Assembly (NCBI GenBank): GCA_028821235.1
Contig: JAPPGV010000143.1
Span: 1 to 53,930, forward strand
Origin: a bacterium
Lineage (GTDB): Bacteria > Actinomycetota > Acidimicrobiia > Spongiisociales > Spongiisociaceae
Direction of reading: 5' to 3'
DNA: 53,930 nucleotides
Of this stretch, positions 7,831 through 16,592 are shown piece by piece. The notes beneath the pieces were generated by a model that did not search any database, was not told the origin of the DNA, and was given only the letters and a program-made list of their open reading frames with translations. Numbering within the stretch: position 1 is the stretch's first letter; every line of letters begins with the position of its first letter. The position numbers and the translations under genes were made by a program.

Positions 7831-9866
7831 TTCACCACCAGGTTTCCTGCGGGATCCGGAACTGCCGTTTGATCCCCATGGACAACGGTCACCGAGGTCG
7901 GCTCGCGGATGATGGCGGGGCCTTCGATCTCCATCCCCGGTTCCAGCAGGCTCCGTTCGTAGATCGGAAACAGGCGACGTTCCCGGGTGGCGAAGTCGAA
8001 GGCGTGACGCTCACCGACGCGGCTCTCCGCTCCACCCGCGGCGGCGGCATGGCTCCCTCCGAGGAGGGCGGACGGTTTCTCCAGACGCCCGATCGCCCTG
8101 ACCCGAGCGGTGAGGATCTGGACTTCCTCCTCCAGCCGGTGCCCGTACCGCTCCACGTGTCTGTGATGAAAACGGTCGATCACCGAGTCAGTGCCGTCGG
8201 CCTTCTCCAGCTCGATCGACAGAGTGTGCTCCTGGCCGTTGTAGCGCAGGTCCAGGCGTCTCAGCAGAACCCGGTTCTCCGCGGGCACGTACTGGGTGGC
8301 GAGCACGTGGTCGGCCTCGCTCTCGAGTTGAGCGAATACGCCTTCGACCTGGGCCAGAGCGGCCTCGTCCAGCATCGTCAGGACGGTCTGGCCCAGGTCG
8401 TACTCCAGGTCGGACATGAGCATCCCCCAAGCGGAGAACACGGCCGGGGCGGCGGGCACGACCACCTCGGGCAGTTCCATCTCCCTGGCCAGAAGCGGCG
8501 CCAGCATCGGCCCCGCCCCTCCGAACGCCACCAGCGAGAACTCTCTGGGATCGAGACCCCTCTCCACCGTTATCTCCCTGATGGCGCCCACCGTGCGGGC
8601 CAGGAGAACGTCGAAGACCGAGGCGGCGGCCCGTTGCGTGGACATGCCGAGGGGCGTCGCCAGCTTCTCCGTGACACCCCGGACCGCCGCGGCCTCGTCC
8701 AGGCTCATCTCGCCTCCCAGGAACTCGTCCGCCGCCAGATATCCCAGGCAGAGGGAGGCGTCGGTCACGGTCGGCTCCGTGTTGCCCCGCCCGTAGCAGA
8801 TCGGTCCGGGAACCGCGCCTGCGCTATGGGGGCCGACCCTCAGGAGGCCCTTGTCCATCCAGGCGATCGATCCGCCCCCGGCCCCGATGGTGCGGATGTC
8901 GAACACCGGGATCCGGATCGGGAGGCTCTCGATCTCGGCTTCGTATACCTCGGTGGGCGCCCCGTCCACGATCACGCAGGCGTCGAGGCTGGTTCCTCCC
9001 ACGTCGAAGGAGATGAGCGAGGAGCGCCCGGTGGCCTCTCCCAGGCTGATGGTCCCGGCGATGCCACCCGCCGGACCGGAGAAGACGGTCAGGAGCGGTG
9101 ACACCCGGGCGATCTCCGAGGTCATCGCCCCGCCCGCCGAGCGCATGATCAGGAAGGAGCCGTCGAAGCCGCCCTCGCGAAGCCGGTCCTCGAGATCGGT
9201 GAGGTAGCGGCCGAGTATGGGACGGATGTAGGCGTCGGCAACCGCAGTGGAGGTCCTCTCGTACTCGCGGTACTCCCTCACCAGGTCGACCGACACCGAG
9301 ACCGAAAGATCGGGGAATGCCTTGGTCAGTATGCTCTTGGCGGCTTTCTCGTGCTCGCTGTTGGCGTAGGAGTGCAGGAAGCAGACCGCAACCGACTCGA
9401 CTCCCCGCTCCGAGAGGAGCCGACCCGCTTCGATCACCGCCTCGTGGTCGAGCTCCTCCACCACCTTGCCGCGGTGGTCGATGCGTCCCGGTACCCCGAC
9501 CGTGTGGCGGCGGCTGACCAGGAGTTCCGGCCGCCGGTAGCGGAAGTCGTACATCGAACCGCGGGGCAGGTCGCCGCGGGCGATCTCGAAGATGTCACGG
9601 AACCCGGCGTTGGTGATGATCCCCGTCACCGAGCCCTTGCGCTCCAGGATGGCGTTCAGCCCGAGGGTGGTGCCGTGCGTGTACACCGAGGCCTCCTCGA
9701 GGGCGGCGTCGGTAGCGCGGGTGGCCGTGATCACTCCGTCGGCGGGCGCGGCGGGAGTGGTGGGAGACTTGCGCACCGTGATCTCCCCGCTCTGCTCGTC
9801 GTAGGCGATGGCGTCCACGAAGGTTCCGCCGATGTCCACCGCCAAGCGGTATCTGCGTCCGGTCAT
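7827..9866 (-). CDS. hyuA: hydantoinase/oxoprolinase A subunit family protein
   Basis: This 679-residue protein carries the ATP-binding actin-like halves of HyuA. The N-terminal phosphate loop is DIGGTFVDAIAYD, followed by YTHGTTLGLNAILERKGSV, the second nucleotide loop SFDVGGTSLDACVI, the adenosine-side IRTIGAGGGSIAWMD, and the signature VERGLDPREFSLVAFGGAGP. It would phosphorylate the cyclic amide for ring opening with HyuB. It starts 26 bases after the amidohydrolase gene and overlaps hyuB by four bases. The second HyuA in this window (24923-26962) has the same length, but the two are clearly diverged. Confidence 0.93.
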   Translation of the reverse strand: MTGRRYRLAVDIGGTFVDAIAYDEQSGEITVRKSPTTPAAPADGVITATRATDAALEEASVYTHGTTLGLNAILERKGSVTGIITNAGFRDIFEIARGDLPRGSMYDFRYRRPELLVSRRHTVGVPGRIDHRGKVVEELDHEAVIEAGRLLSERGVESVAVCFLHSYANSEHEKAAKSILTKAFPDLSVSVSVDLVREYREYERTSTAVADAYIRPILGRYLTDLEDRLREGGFDGSFLIMRSAGGAMTSEIARVSPLLTVFSGPAGGIAGTISLGEATGRSSLISFDVGGTSLDACVIVDGAPTEVYEAEIESLPIRIPVFDIRTIGAGGGSIAWMDKGLLRVGPHSAGAVPGPICYGRGNTEPTVTDASLCLGYLAADEFLGGEMSLDEAAAVRGVTEKLATPLGMSTQRAAASVFDVLLARTVGAIREITVERGLDPREFSLVAFGGAGPMLAPLLAREMELPEVVVPAAPAVFSAWGMLMSDLEYDLGQTVLTMLDEAALAQVEGVFAQLESEADHVLATQYVPAENRVLLRRLDLRYNGQEHTLSIELEKADGTDSVIDRFHHRHVERYGHRLEEEVQILTARVRAIGRLEKPSALLGGSHAAAAGGAESRVGERHAFDFATRERRLFPIYERSLLEPGMEIEGPAIIREPTSVTVVHGDQTAVPDPAGNLVVK

Positions 9867-9892
9867 GCTCTACTTCGGAAGGGATCCTGCGG

Positions 9893-11074
9893 TCAGGCTG
9901 CCGGCCGGTCGTCGCGCACCACGCGGCCGGACTGCATGACGAAGGAGATGTCTCGCATCGCCGCTACGTCGGAAAGCGGGTTCTCTTCGACGGCGACCAG
10001 GTCGGCGACCTTACCCTCTTCCACAGTACCGATTTCGGACTCCATTCCCAAGAGCCGGGCCGCGTTGGAGGTGGCGCCGGCCAGAGCCAGCCGGGGATGG
10101 AGCCCGGCGCCCTGCATGAGACCCATCTCGTACACCGCCACCGAGGTCCCCTCGATGGGGTCGCCCGGCGGGTAGTCGGTCCCGTTGACCATCGTGACCC
10201 CGGCCGCCACGGCCCGGCGGATGCTGGCCAGGTGCATCGGGCCCACCTCCAGGGAGGTTTCGATCTGGAACTCCTCGAACCCCTTCCAGCGCATCCACTC
10301 CTGCGAGCGAGTGACACACAGGGTGGGGGTCAGGAACACGCCCTTGGCCGCCATCCGGCCGGCCGTGTCCTCGTCGAGGTCGTAGGCATGCTCGAACGAG
10401 CGGATGCCGGCGTCGAGCGCCCAGTTGATGGCCAGTGACGAGGCTGCGTGGGCCACCACGTAGGTGTCGCGCTCGGAAGCCGCGTCGACGGTGGCCTGCA
10501 TCTCGGCCTGGTTCATCTGAGGGCTGTCGAAGGTCTCCCCCAGGTTGGCGATCCCGCCCGTGATGAACACCTTGATATGGGAGCAGCCGGCATCCAGTTC
10601 GGCCAGGGCCGCCTCCCGGAAGGCTTCCGGTCCGTCGGCGATCGCGCTGCCCTGCCCCGTGCCATGCCCGCCCGGGACGGAGATCGCCCGGCCGGCGCCC
10701 ACGATCCGCGGCACGTCGGCCCATCCCGCCCGGGCTGCTTCGGCCAGCAGCAGGTCGGCACGGTTCAACTCGTGGACGCAGCGAATGGTGGTGATCCCCG
10801 CCCGCAACGCGTCCTGCGCCCGCCCGTAGGCGCGGAGCACCGTCAGCCCCGGATTCTCCCTCTCGTCCGTCGCCGAGAACGGGTACACGACCGACAGGTG
10901 GGTATGCACGGAGATCAGACCCGGAACGAGATAGCGCCCGCCGAGGCTCATCCGCTCACCGGCGCCCGGCTGCCTGCGGATGGCTCCGATCCTTCCCCCC
11001 GAGATCTCGACGCTCACCCCGTCCCGGACCTCCCCGGTGACAACGTCAACCACCCTGACGTCGGTCAACCACAT
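9893..11074 (-). CDS. metal-dependent amidohydrolase (imidazolonepropionase/prolidase-like)
   Basis: This 393-residue cytosolic hydrolase is of the amidohydrolase superfamily. The metal ligands are visible in order: LISVHTHL (HxH, near residue 57), the Lys of SHIKVFITGG (about 165), His in YVVAHAASS, His in IRSFEHAYDLD and the catalytic Asp in MVNGTDYPPGDP. It ends with the family's KVADLVAVEENPL β-sandwich strand. Members act on dipeptides (Xaa-Pro, Xaa-Arg/Lys) or N-acyl amino acids; which applies here is open. A strong CCAGGAGG lies upstream of the ATG, just after a period-7 array. It is the first gene of the operon with hyuA and hyuB, so it probably acts on the linear amide product (inference). 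Confidence 0.88.
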   Translation of the reverse strand: MWLTDVRVVDVVTGEVRDGVSVEISGGRIGAIRRQPGAGERMSLGGRYLVPGLISVHTHLSVVYPFSATDERENPGLTVLRAYGRAQDALRAGITTIRCVHELNRADLLLAEAARAGWADVPRIVGAGRAISVPGGHGTGQGSAIADGPEAFREAALAELDAGCSHIKVFITGGIANLGETFDSPQMNQAEMQATVDAASERDTYVVAHAASSLAINWALDAGIRSFEHAYDLDEDTAGRMAAKGVFLTPTLCVTRSQEWMRWKGFEEFQIETSLEVGPMHLASIRRAVAAGVTMVNGTDYPPGDPIEGTSVAVYEMGLMQGAGLHPRLALAGATSNAARLLGMESEIGTVEEGKVADLVAVEENPLSDVAAMRDISFVMQSGRVVRDDRPAA

Positions 11075-11087
11075 CTTGGCCTCCTGG

Positions 11088-11115
11088 TTGTTAGTTACTA
11101 GTTGTTAGTTATCAG
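11088..11115. repeat. heptanucleotide array (TTGTTAG/TTACTAG)4
   Basis: TTGTTAG-TTACTAG-TTGTTAG-TTATCAG. It sits immediately upstream of the ribosome site of the amidohydrolase gene (minus strand), so it would be in its 5' leader or promoter. Confidence 0.8.
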
Positions 11116-11324
11116 TATCGGTGCTTAGCCAGGGAACACAACCGGCCACCTGGCCATCGCGACCGGTGGGGTCGACTGCAACCCCTCGTCTGAGCCACGC
11201 CACCCTACAGGTGTCGGCAGGCTCTACAGGCTCTGCATTCGTGCATTCCGGCGGCGACCCGGGCTCCCGGCTCGGATATCCTCATCCCCGATTCGAACGA
11301 CCATAACGCAAGGAGGTGGTCTGC

Positions 11325-11509
11325 GTGCGAAGTGGCGGCGTGTGATGCGCCGGCAGCGGCGTCCCTCGCCAGGCCCGCCGACGAAGGCGTACCCGCAGCG
11401 ATACGTCAAGGAGGTGGAACGCCGCGAGGGGCGTCGGTGGCAAGCAGGACACGGCGAATCACTACGCAGGCAGACCACTAGGAGAAGGGTCCCATGCCGG
11501 TCGACCTGA
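11325..11509 (+). other. possible leader peptide and Arg-rich small frame upstream of the M20 gene
   Basis: The 11116-11493 gap has no large gene. A perfect ribosome site, AAGGAGGTGG at 11310-11319, precedes GTG 11325, which opens a six-codon frame ending at 11345 (product MRSGGV). That stop overlaps ATG 11345 (TGATG), which opens a 54-codon Arg-rich frame overlapping the M20 start. AAGGAGGTGG recurs at 11408-11417. This could be a translated leader or chance; I see no homology. Confidence 0.3.
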
Positions 11510-12750
11510 CCGCCGCCTTGGAGGCGGCCGACCAACTGGAGGGTTACGAGCGGGAGTTGCTCGCCTCACTCGTTTCCACGCGCAGCGTCCGCGCCGAGGT
11601 CTCCCGCATCCACGAGTTGTGCGCCGAGGAGGTCGGGAAGCTGGGAATGGCGGTGGAGATGGTCTCTCCCCGGGTGGGCGAACTGGAGAGCCATCCCGAG
11701 TGGTGCCCGCCGTACCCGGCCAGCGCCGAGCCAGAGCGGATGGTGAGCGTGCTGGGGTCATGGGGTGAGGGACCGGGCATCTTCCTGTTCGCCCACACCG
11801 ACACCGAGCGTCCCGACCCGCTGGGCGACTGGGACACCGACCCGTACCGGGCGACGGAGGTCAGGGACCGGATCCACGGGGTGGGAACGGCCGACGACAA
11901 GGCGGGGGTGGTGTCGGTACTGGCCGCCACGAAGGCCCTGCTCCCCCGTCTCGAAGGAGTTAGGGTGGTGGTGGGACTCGTGCACGGGAAGCTCGGGGGC
12001 GGGCTGGGGACGCTGCCCACCATGGCCAGGGTCGGCGAGGTGGACACCTCCCTCTACTGCCATCCGGCGGAGACGGGCCGGGGAATGGCCCACTTCAAGA
12101 TCGCCACCCGGGGCTTCTTCAACTTCCGGATCGAGACGATGGGCCGGCGCCCCGATCCGGTGGAGATCCGCACCCCCAACTCCGAGGACCCTCGCCGGGG
12201 GATCAACGCCTTCACCCGCCTGCGGGAGGTCCTCGACGCCGTGGACCGGTGGGCCGACCGGGACGATCTCCTCTGCTCGGTGAACTGGGTCTCTGCCGGG
12301 GTCAACCCGATCGTGCTGCCGGAGCGGGCGGTCGCGGAGGGCACCGTGTGGTTCCGCCACGGGACGGTGGGCGAGGTGTACGAGAGCCTGGATAGCGCCG
12401 CTCTGGCGGCAGGCGCCCTGTCCACCGAGCGGTTCGGCGTCCAGTCCAACCCGGCCGAGATACCGCCCGACCATCCCCTGGTGGTCGCCACGACCCGGGC
12501 GATCGCCACCGAGACCGGGACCATCCCGGGCGTGTACCCGGCGCATGTGGCGTCGGATATCCGCTTCCCGATCCGATGCCTCAGTGCGGCCACGGTCGGA
12601 TTCGGCGCGCTGGGAGGCAACTTCTACGGCCCCAACGAGTGGGTGGACGCCGGGGACATGCACCGGGCCACGCGAGCGATCATCCGGATCGTCTCGGCCT
12701 GGGCTGACCGGGTCTCCCACGGTGACTCCTGGCATCTCCCGAACGGATAG
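11494..12750 (+). CDS. M20 peptidase-like protein with altered active site
   Basis: The 418-residue protein has the M20/ArgE-DapE layout: first metal His in FAHTDTE (His101, Asp103), bridging Asp in GVGTADDKAGV (Asp134), a dimerisation domain about 200-310 and a C-terminal HPLVV...GPNEWVDAGDM block. Where active M20 enzymes have the catalytic and metal Glu pair (DEExGG), this protein reads VHGKLGGGLGT, with Lys166 and Leu167. The last metal His before GPNE is also replaced (NFYGPNE). It may be catalytically changed or dead. A ribosome site (AGGAGAAGGG) precedes the ATG. The gene is divergent from the hyu operon and was probably an acyl-amino-acid or peptide hydrolase. Confidence 0.8.
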   Translation: MPVDLTAALEAADQLEGYERELLASLVSTRSVRAEVSRIHELCAEEVGKLGMAVEMVSPRVGELESHPEWCPPYPASAEPERMVSVLGSWGEGPGIFLFAHTDTERPDPLGDWDTDPYRATEVRDRIHGVGTADDKAGVVSVLAATKALLPRLEGVRVVVGLVHGKLGGGLGTLPTMARVGEVDTSLYCHPAETGRGMAHFKIATRGFFNFRIETMGRRPDPVEIRTPNSEDPRRGINAFTRLREVLDAVDRWADRDDLLCSVNWVSAGVNPIVLPERAVAEGTVWFRHGTVGEVYESLDSAALAAGALSTERFGVQSNPAEIPPDHPLVVATTRAIATETGTIPGVYPAHVASDIRFPIRCLSAATVGFGALGGNFYGPNEWVDAGDMHRATRAIIRIVSAWADRVSHGDSWHLPNG

Positions 12751-12758
12751 TCATCGCA

Positions 12759-12775
12759 GACCGAGCCGCTCGGTC
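12759..12775. terminator. hairpin downstream of the M20-like gene
   Basis: A perfect 7-base stem GACCGAG / CTCGGTC with loop CCG starts 8 bases after the stop codon. There is no T-run, so it is at best a weak terminator or a stabilising hairpin. Confidence 0.35.
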
Positions 12776-12835
12776 CGCAACCTCGACGGGCGGCTTGGAT
12801 GCTCGATACGGGACCGGCAACTCGATGAACGTGTA

Positions 12836-13135
12836 ATGACCTTTGTTGGTGGATCACACAGATCAGAAGTCACAGCCATACCAGAGGCGGCCACGGCGGA
12901 GAAGCTGCTACCTGCACCGCCAGGAGCGCGCAGACTCGGCAGGGAGATAGCCGCAGGTGCTTCTGACGCCTACACCGACGATGACTGGCGGAGGATCCTG
13001 AACAAAATGAGTCCGGATCGGGCAGCCGCAAAGATTTCCCGCCGCCCACTCGATGATCGTCAGCGGCTCCTGAACCTCGTTGCGCCCGATCGTCGAGCGG
13101 AGATCGAACGGTTTCTCACCGCGTTCGCCGCATAG
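12836..13135 (+). CDS. small hypothetical protein
   Basis: A 99-codon frame from ATG 12836. The C-terminal half has regular helix-type composition (DDDWRRILNKMSPDRAAAKI, then RQRLLNLVAPDRRAEIERFL), as expected of a real small cytosolic protein; the first 20 residues are less convincing. No family recognised. It lies between the M20-like gene and a convergent channel gene. Confidence 0.45.
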   Translation: MTFVGGSHRSEVTAIPEAATAEKLLPAPPGARRLGREIAAGASDAYTDDDWRRILNKMSPDRAAAKISRRPLDDRQRLLNLVAPDRRAEIERFLTAFAA

Positions 13136-13317
13136 CGGAACTCTTTTGCCCCAACAGTTCCGTGTAGCTCCGTCAGCCTTGATGCCGGGTCCGGGTCAGC
13201 GGTCGGGAGCGCCACACCTGTCGATCAATCCGATCGCATACAGTGGTTGGTCCCCGAATCCTGCGAACCGCCACAGGGGGGGTTGACAGCGTCAGGCAGG
13301 AACGGCACTTTCTGGGG

Positions 13318-13977
13318 TCAGTCGTCCTGGTCGGGCAGGATCCTGGCCCACCATTCCTTCGCCGCGGAGATTCCCCCCACACCGAAGGCGATCACCAGAG
13401 TGGCTCCCACCGTCCCGACCACGGCTATGAAGAGAGTGTTGACTATCTCCTCGCCGATGTTGAGGGTGTTCAGAGCTACGAAGATCCCGAGGCCGATCAC
13501 CACCCATCTCGCCGCCGCGGGTAGCCACCGGATGTGGCGTTCCTGCGACCAGGGGGTGGACAGTTCGGCCAGGAACGCACCCATAGCCGCCGCCACGATG
13601 ACGATGACTATGGCCACCACCACGAGCGGCAGGTATCCGATCAGTCCCGTCAGGATGTCGCTCAGGTACTCGACATCTAGGGCCTCGGCCGTGAGGAGGA
13701 ACACCACAAGCAGAGCGATCCAGTAGATCGCTCGCGCTGCGAGGTCGGTAGCCGTATAGCCCGCCGCCCGCAGCCGGTCCGCGAGTCCCGCCCGTTCCAG
13801 CAAAGTGTCGAGGCCCACGACCTTGAACACACGCTGGAACACCCTGTGGACCAGCCGCGCCACCAGCCAGCCGACGAAAAGGATTACGAGCGCGCCAATC
13901 AGCCTCGGTAAAAAGGAGAGAATCGTCTCGCCTGCGTTCGCCAATCCTTCAGAAAGCCCGTCTATGAGATCCGACAT
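13318..13977 (-). CDS. mechanosensitive-channel-like membrane protein (conserved TM helix repeats)
   Basis: The 219-residue protein has four to five membrane segments (LPRLIGALVILFVGWLVARL at about 23-42, IYWIALLVVFLLTAEAL, LIGYLPLVVVAIVIVIVAAA, WVVIGLGIFVALNTL, TLFIAVVGTVGATLVIAFGV). The pattern 'GWLVARLVHRVFQRV...LDTLLERAGL' repeats the 'conserved TM helix' (PF05552) seen in small-channel proteins such as CmpX. The C-terminus ends in AFGVGGISAAKEWWARIL, resembling the pore-lining helix end of MscS relatives, but the cytoplasmic MscS β-domain is absent. It probably contributes to osmotic or membrane-tension responses. It is a single gene, convergent with the small gene before it. Confidence 0.8.
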   Translation of the reverse strand: MSDLIDGLSEGLANAGETILSFLPRLIGALVILFVGWLVARLVHRVFQRVFKVVGLDTLLERAGLADRLRAAGYTATDLAARAIYWIALLVVFLLTAEALDVEYLSDILTGLIGYLPLVVVAIVIVIVAAAMGAFLAELSTPWSQERHIRWLPAAARWVVIGLGIFVALNTLNIGEEIVNTLFIAVVGTVGATLVIAFGVGGISAAKEWWARILPDQDD

Positions 13978-14236
13978 CCATACCTCCGTCGCATGCTCAG
14001 ATTCTAAGTATCCAAGCGTTGTCTAGGCGGGAATAAGCCCGCCGGATCCCGTCACCGCCGGACCTGGCACTCGGGATGGAAGACCCGTGGCAACCGACCA
14101 CTAAGACCAGAGCGTCAGCCTGGTCGTGGTGAGCAACCGGCGTAGAGGGCACCCGGAACTTGAATCATCGCCACCCGCCCACCAACCACCCGCCCACCAA
14201 CCACCAACCACCAACCACCAACCACCAACCACCAAC
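13978..14236. repeat. intergenic region with (AACCACC)n heptanucleotide array
   Basis: From about 14171 to 14237 the plus strand consists of uninterrupted 7-base units. The first few are variants (CCACCCG, CCCACCA, ACCACCC, GCCCACC), followed by five perfect AACCACC units and a final AACCTAG. The last unit contains the reverse complement of the TAG stop of the minus-strand SDR gene. The remaining part of the gap shows no gene. Confidence 0.85.
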
Positions 14237-14992
14237 CTAGGCGATGGTCTGGCCCGCGTCGAGGTAGAGGGTGGAGCCGGTGGCCATCCTGGAATCCTCG
14301 GAGGCCAGGAACACCGCCGCGCCGACTATGTCCTCGGGAACCCCGATGATTCCGAGCGGGATCATCGAGAGCCGGTACTCTCGGAACTCGGGAACAGCGA
14401 GATCCGAACGGTTCATGTCGGTCTCGATCAGTCCCGGCGCGATGGCGTTGGCTCGGATCTTGTGTGGCGCCAGCTCGAAGGCCAGCTGCCGGGTCAGCAT
14501 CCGCACCCCTCCCTTGGCCACGCAGTAGTGCGCGAGGTCCCGCCCCGCCAGGGTATCGCCGGCCGAGGACATGTTGATGATGATGCCGCCGTCTCCCTGG
14601 AGGACCATCTGCTTCGCCGCCGCCTGGGAGCACAGGAAGAACCCCTTCAGGTTCACCTCGATGATCCGGTCCCACTCGGACTCCTCGATCTCGAGGAACG
14701 GGGTCCGGATCAGGATGGCGGCGTTGTTCACCAGGATGTCGATCCGCCCGAAGCGGTCGACCGCCGCGCCGATCAGGCCGTTCACGTGCGAAGACGACGA
14801 GGTGTCGGCTCGAACCGCAATGGCCTCCGACCCCATCGCCTCGATCTCGGCCACCGCCGAGTTCGCCGCTTCCTCGTCGCTCCGGTAGTTGACCACCACC
14901 TTGGCGCCTTCCCGCCCGTACCCGAGCGCGATGGCCCGCCCGATGGAACGGGACGACCCGGTGACCACCGCTACCTTGTCCTTGAGTCGCAT
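14237..14992 (-). CDS. short-chain dehydrogenase/reductase (FabG-like)
   Basis: A classical 251-residue SDR. It has the dinucleotide loop TGSSRSIGRAIALG (residues 11-24), Arg at the end of β2 (VVNYRSD, suggesting NADP), ILVNNAAIL, catalytic Ser in INMSSAGDTL, the Tyr-x3-Lys pair in HYCVAKGG, and the C-terminal FLASEDSRMATGSTLYLDAG. It should reduce or oxidise a secondary alcohol or ketone in the cytosol. The gene starts 14 bases downstream of the NicX/M29-like gene on the same strand, which implies one transcript. The stop codon merges with a heptanucleotide array. The substrate is not inferable. Confidence 0.92.
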   Translation of the reverse strand: MRLKDKVAVVTGSSRSIGRAIALGYGREGAKVVVNYRSDEEAANSAVAEIEAMGSEAIAVRADTSSSSHVNGLIGAAVDRFGRIDILVNNAAILIRTPFLEIEESEWDRIIEVNLKGFFLCSQAAAKQMVLQGDGGIIINMSSAGDTLAGRDLAHYCVAKGGVRMLTRQLAFELAPHKIRANAIAPGLIETDMNRSDLAVPEFREYRLSMIPLGIIGVPEDIVGAAVFLASEDSRMATGSTLYLDAGQTIA

Positions 14993-15006
14993 AGTCGGAA
15001 CCCGGG

Positions 15007-16047
15007 CTATTCCAGCTCGAACCCGGGCACCACGAAGCTGCCCCGGTCGATGATCTGGGTGTCCCCGATCCAGATGGAGTGGTTGCGGGTCGGGATGTCG
15101 AAGTGGAAGTTGACCCGGTTGTTACCACCCAGCTTGCGGAAGAAGTTGGCGCCGAAGGCGATCAGCATGTTGCCGTAGTAGCTCTCGGTGTCCATCACGC
15201 CGCCGCCTTCCCAGAAGCGGAGGCCGAGGGCGTTCCAGTTGGCCCGGTGCTCGTACCCCCAGCCGATGTGGGACAAGCCGTAGACCCGCTGGTCCTTGGG
15301 CTGCTCGAAGAAGTCCTTGAGAAGCCGGGCGTCGGCGCCCCCGTCGATGGAGACGATGCTCCCCTCCCGTAGCTCCATGCGGATCGGCTGCTCCACGTAC
15401 TTGCCCATCGGCAGCAGCGCGTCGCCGGCGTCCACCACCAGGGTGCCCTCCGCCGAGTCCTCCAGCGGCGCCACGCCGCACTGCCCCGACGGCCAGTGGT
15501 CCCACCGCCCCGGCTCGTCCGTGTACCCGTACTGGCACCCGAGGGGCCGGCCCGTGTAGCGGACGGTGAGGTCGGTCCCCGCCTCCGACTGGACCCGCAT
15601 GATGTCCGACGTCGCCATGTACCGCACGCTGGCTTCGCCCCGCTCGCGAATCACCGGGAGAGGGAATAGGCGGCGCAGGTGGTCCTCGGGTTCCTCGATC
15701 ATCAAGGACCGGACACCGGACTCCAGAGCCTCGTTGTGGGCGTCGGAGTAGATCCAGTGCGACCCCATGCTGGCCAGGAAGCCCACCACCAGGTCGCAGC
15801 CCTTCCAAGCCTCGACGATGGTGCGCGACTTCGTCCAGGAGTCATCGGCGGCCACCATGATCTGGAAGAAGTCGCCCCCGAGCACCTTGACCGCTCCCAT
15901 CAGGGCGGTGATGTAGGCCGGGTTGCTCTGGGTGTTGGTGAAGGCCATGACGGTCTGTCCGGGGCCCACCCCGCACAACTCCATGTGGTCCTTGAACATC
16001 GGTACCAGTTCCGCGCCGGCGGCGGACGTGGTGGGGACTCTACGCAA
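15007..16047 (-). CDS. NicX/M29-like metalloenzyme (2,5-dihydroxypyridine dioxygenase or leucyl aminopeptidase family)
   Basis: From a TTG start at 16047 the product has 346 residues, the normal size of the family. GACAAGGAGATGGCAG precedes the TTG, whereas the long upstream extension of the open frame is Arg/Ser-rich and lacks family features. The N-terminal half has MFKDHMELCGVGPGQTVMAF and NPAYITALMGAVKVLGGDFF. The C-terminal metal-site region shows YGLSHIGWGYEHRANW and a His-x-Asp motif in VNFHFDIP, with a nearby HSIWIGD. NicX uses two His and one Asp to hold iron; M29 aminopeptidases use related residues for other metals. Sequence alone does not choose between them. It is the upstream partner of the SDR. 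Confidence 0.75.
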   Translation of the reverse strand: MRRVPTTSAAGAELVPMFKDHMELCGVGPGQTVMAFTNTQSNPAYITALMGAVKVLGGDFFQIMVAADDSWTKSRTIVEAWKGCDLVVGFLASMGSHWIYSDAHNEALESGVRSLMIEEPEDHLRRLFPLPVIRERGEASVRYMATSDIMRVQSEAGTDLTVRYTGRPLGCQYGYTDEPGRWDHWPSGQCGVAPLEDSAEGTLVVDAGDALLPMGKYVEQPIRMELREGSIVSIDGGADARLLKDFFEQPKDQRVYGLSHIGWGYEHRANWNALGLRFWEGGGVMDTESYYGNMLIAFGANFFRKLGGNNRVNFHFDIPTRNHSIWIGDTQIIDRGSFVVPGFELE

Positions 16048-16592
16048 CTGCCATCTCCTTGTCGGGTCTCCGGCCAGCATCGTACCCGGCCGCCGGCAAG
16101 CCCCTGCCGACGACCGCTGCTCGTCGGCTCCTGATGTTCTGACCACCGGGTCCGCGGCACGATCTGATGATCCGGCCGTCGTGGCATGGCTCAAGGCTGG
16201 TGCGGCGCGCCGTCCTCCTTGGAGGTTGATCATGTCACAGTGTTGCCGCATACTGTCGAACAACCGTAAACACCACTCGGTCCGGTTACGGCGTCGCTCC
16301 GGGCCGTGGTCAGGGATCATACAGTCCGGGCCGGCCCCGGCAGGGCGGGACACGCTCGGAACCTCGGAGGGTGACGGCAGGGGGAGGGCCCACCGGGAGG
16401 CACAGGCGTGGCGCTCTTTCGCGTTCTCGGGCTCCGAGAGCCGGATCGCGAAGTGCTCCGCGAAGTTGGCGGCATGTCAACGGTTGGTCCCGTCCGACAC
16501 TGCTTCCTGCTGCGAGCCGTGACCACGAATACCCGGTCCTCATGGCTAGCCTGTGGCCATCGCGCATGCCTGGACAAGTGGATGGAGGGGCT
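16048..16592. other. gap between divergent genes, no gene recognised
   Basis: This 545-base GC-rich stretch contains open frames on both strands, but their products are Arg/Pro/Ser-rich with no recognisable domain. The promoters of the NicX-like gene and of the HTH-DUF433 gene must lie here. I could not identify them. Confidence 0.4.

Noticed and set aside
14171-14237. CRISPR-like array
   Set aside because: The repeat is a 7-base tandem unit without spacers, and no cas gene is present.
16048-16353. N-terminal extension of the NicX-like protein to 448 residues
   Set aside because: The added residues are Arg/Ser/Pro-rich without family similarity, whereas TTG 16047 has a good ribosome site and gives the family length.
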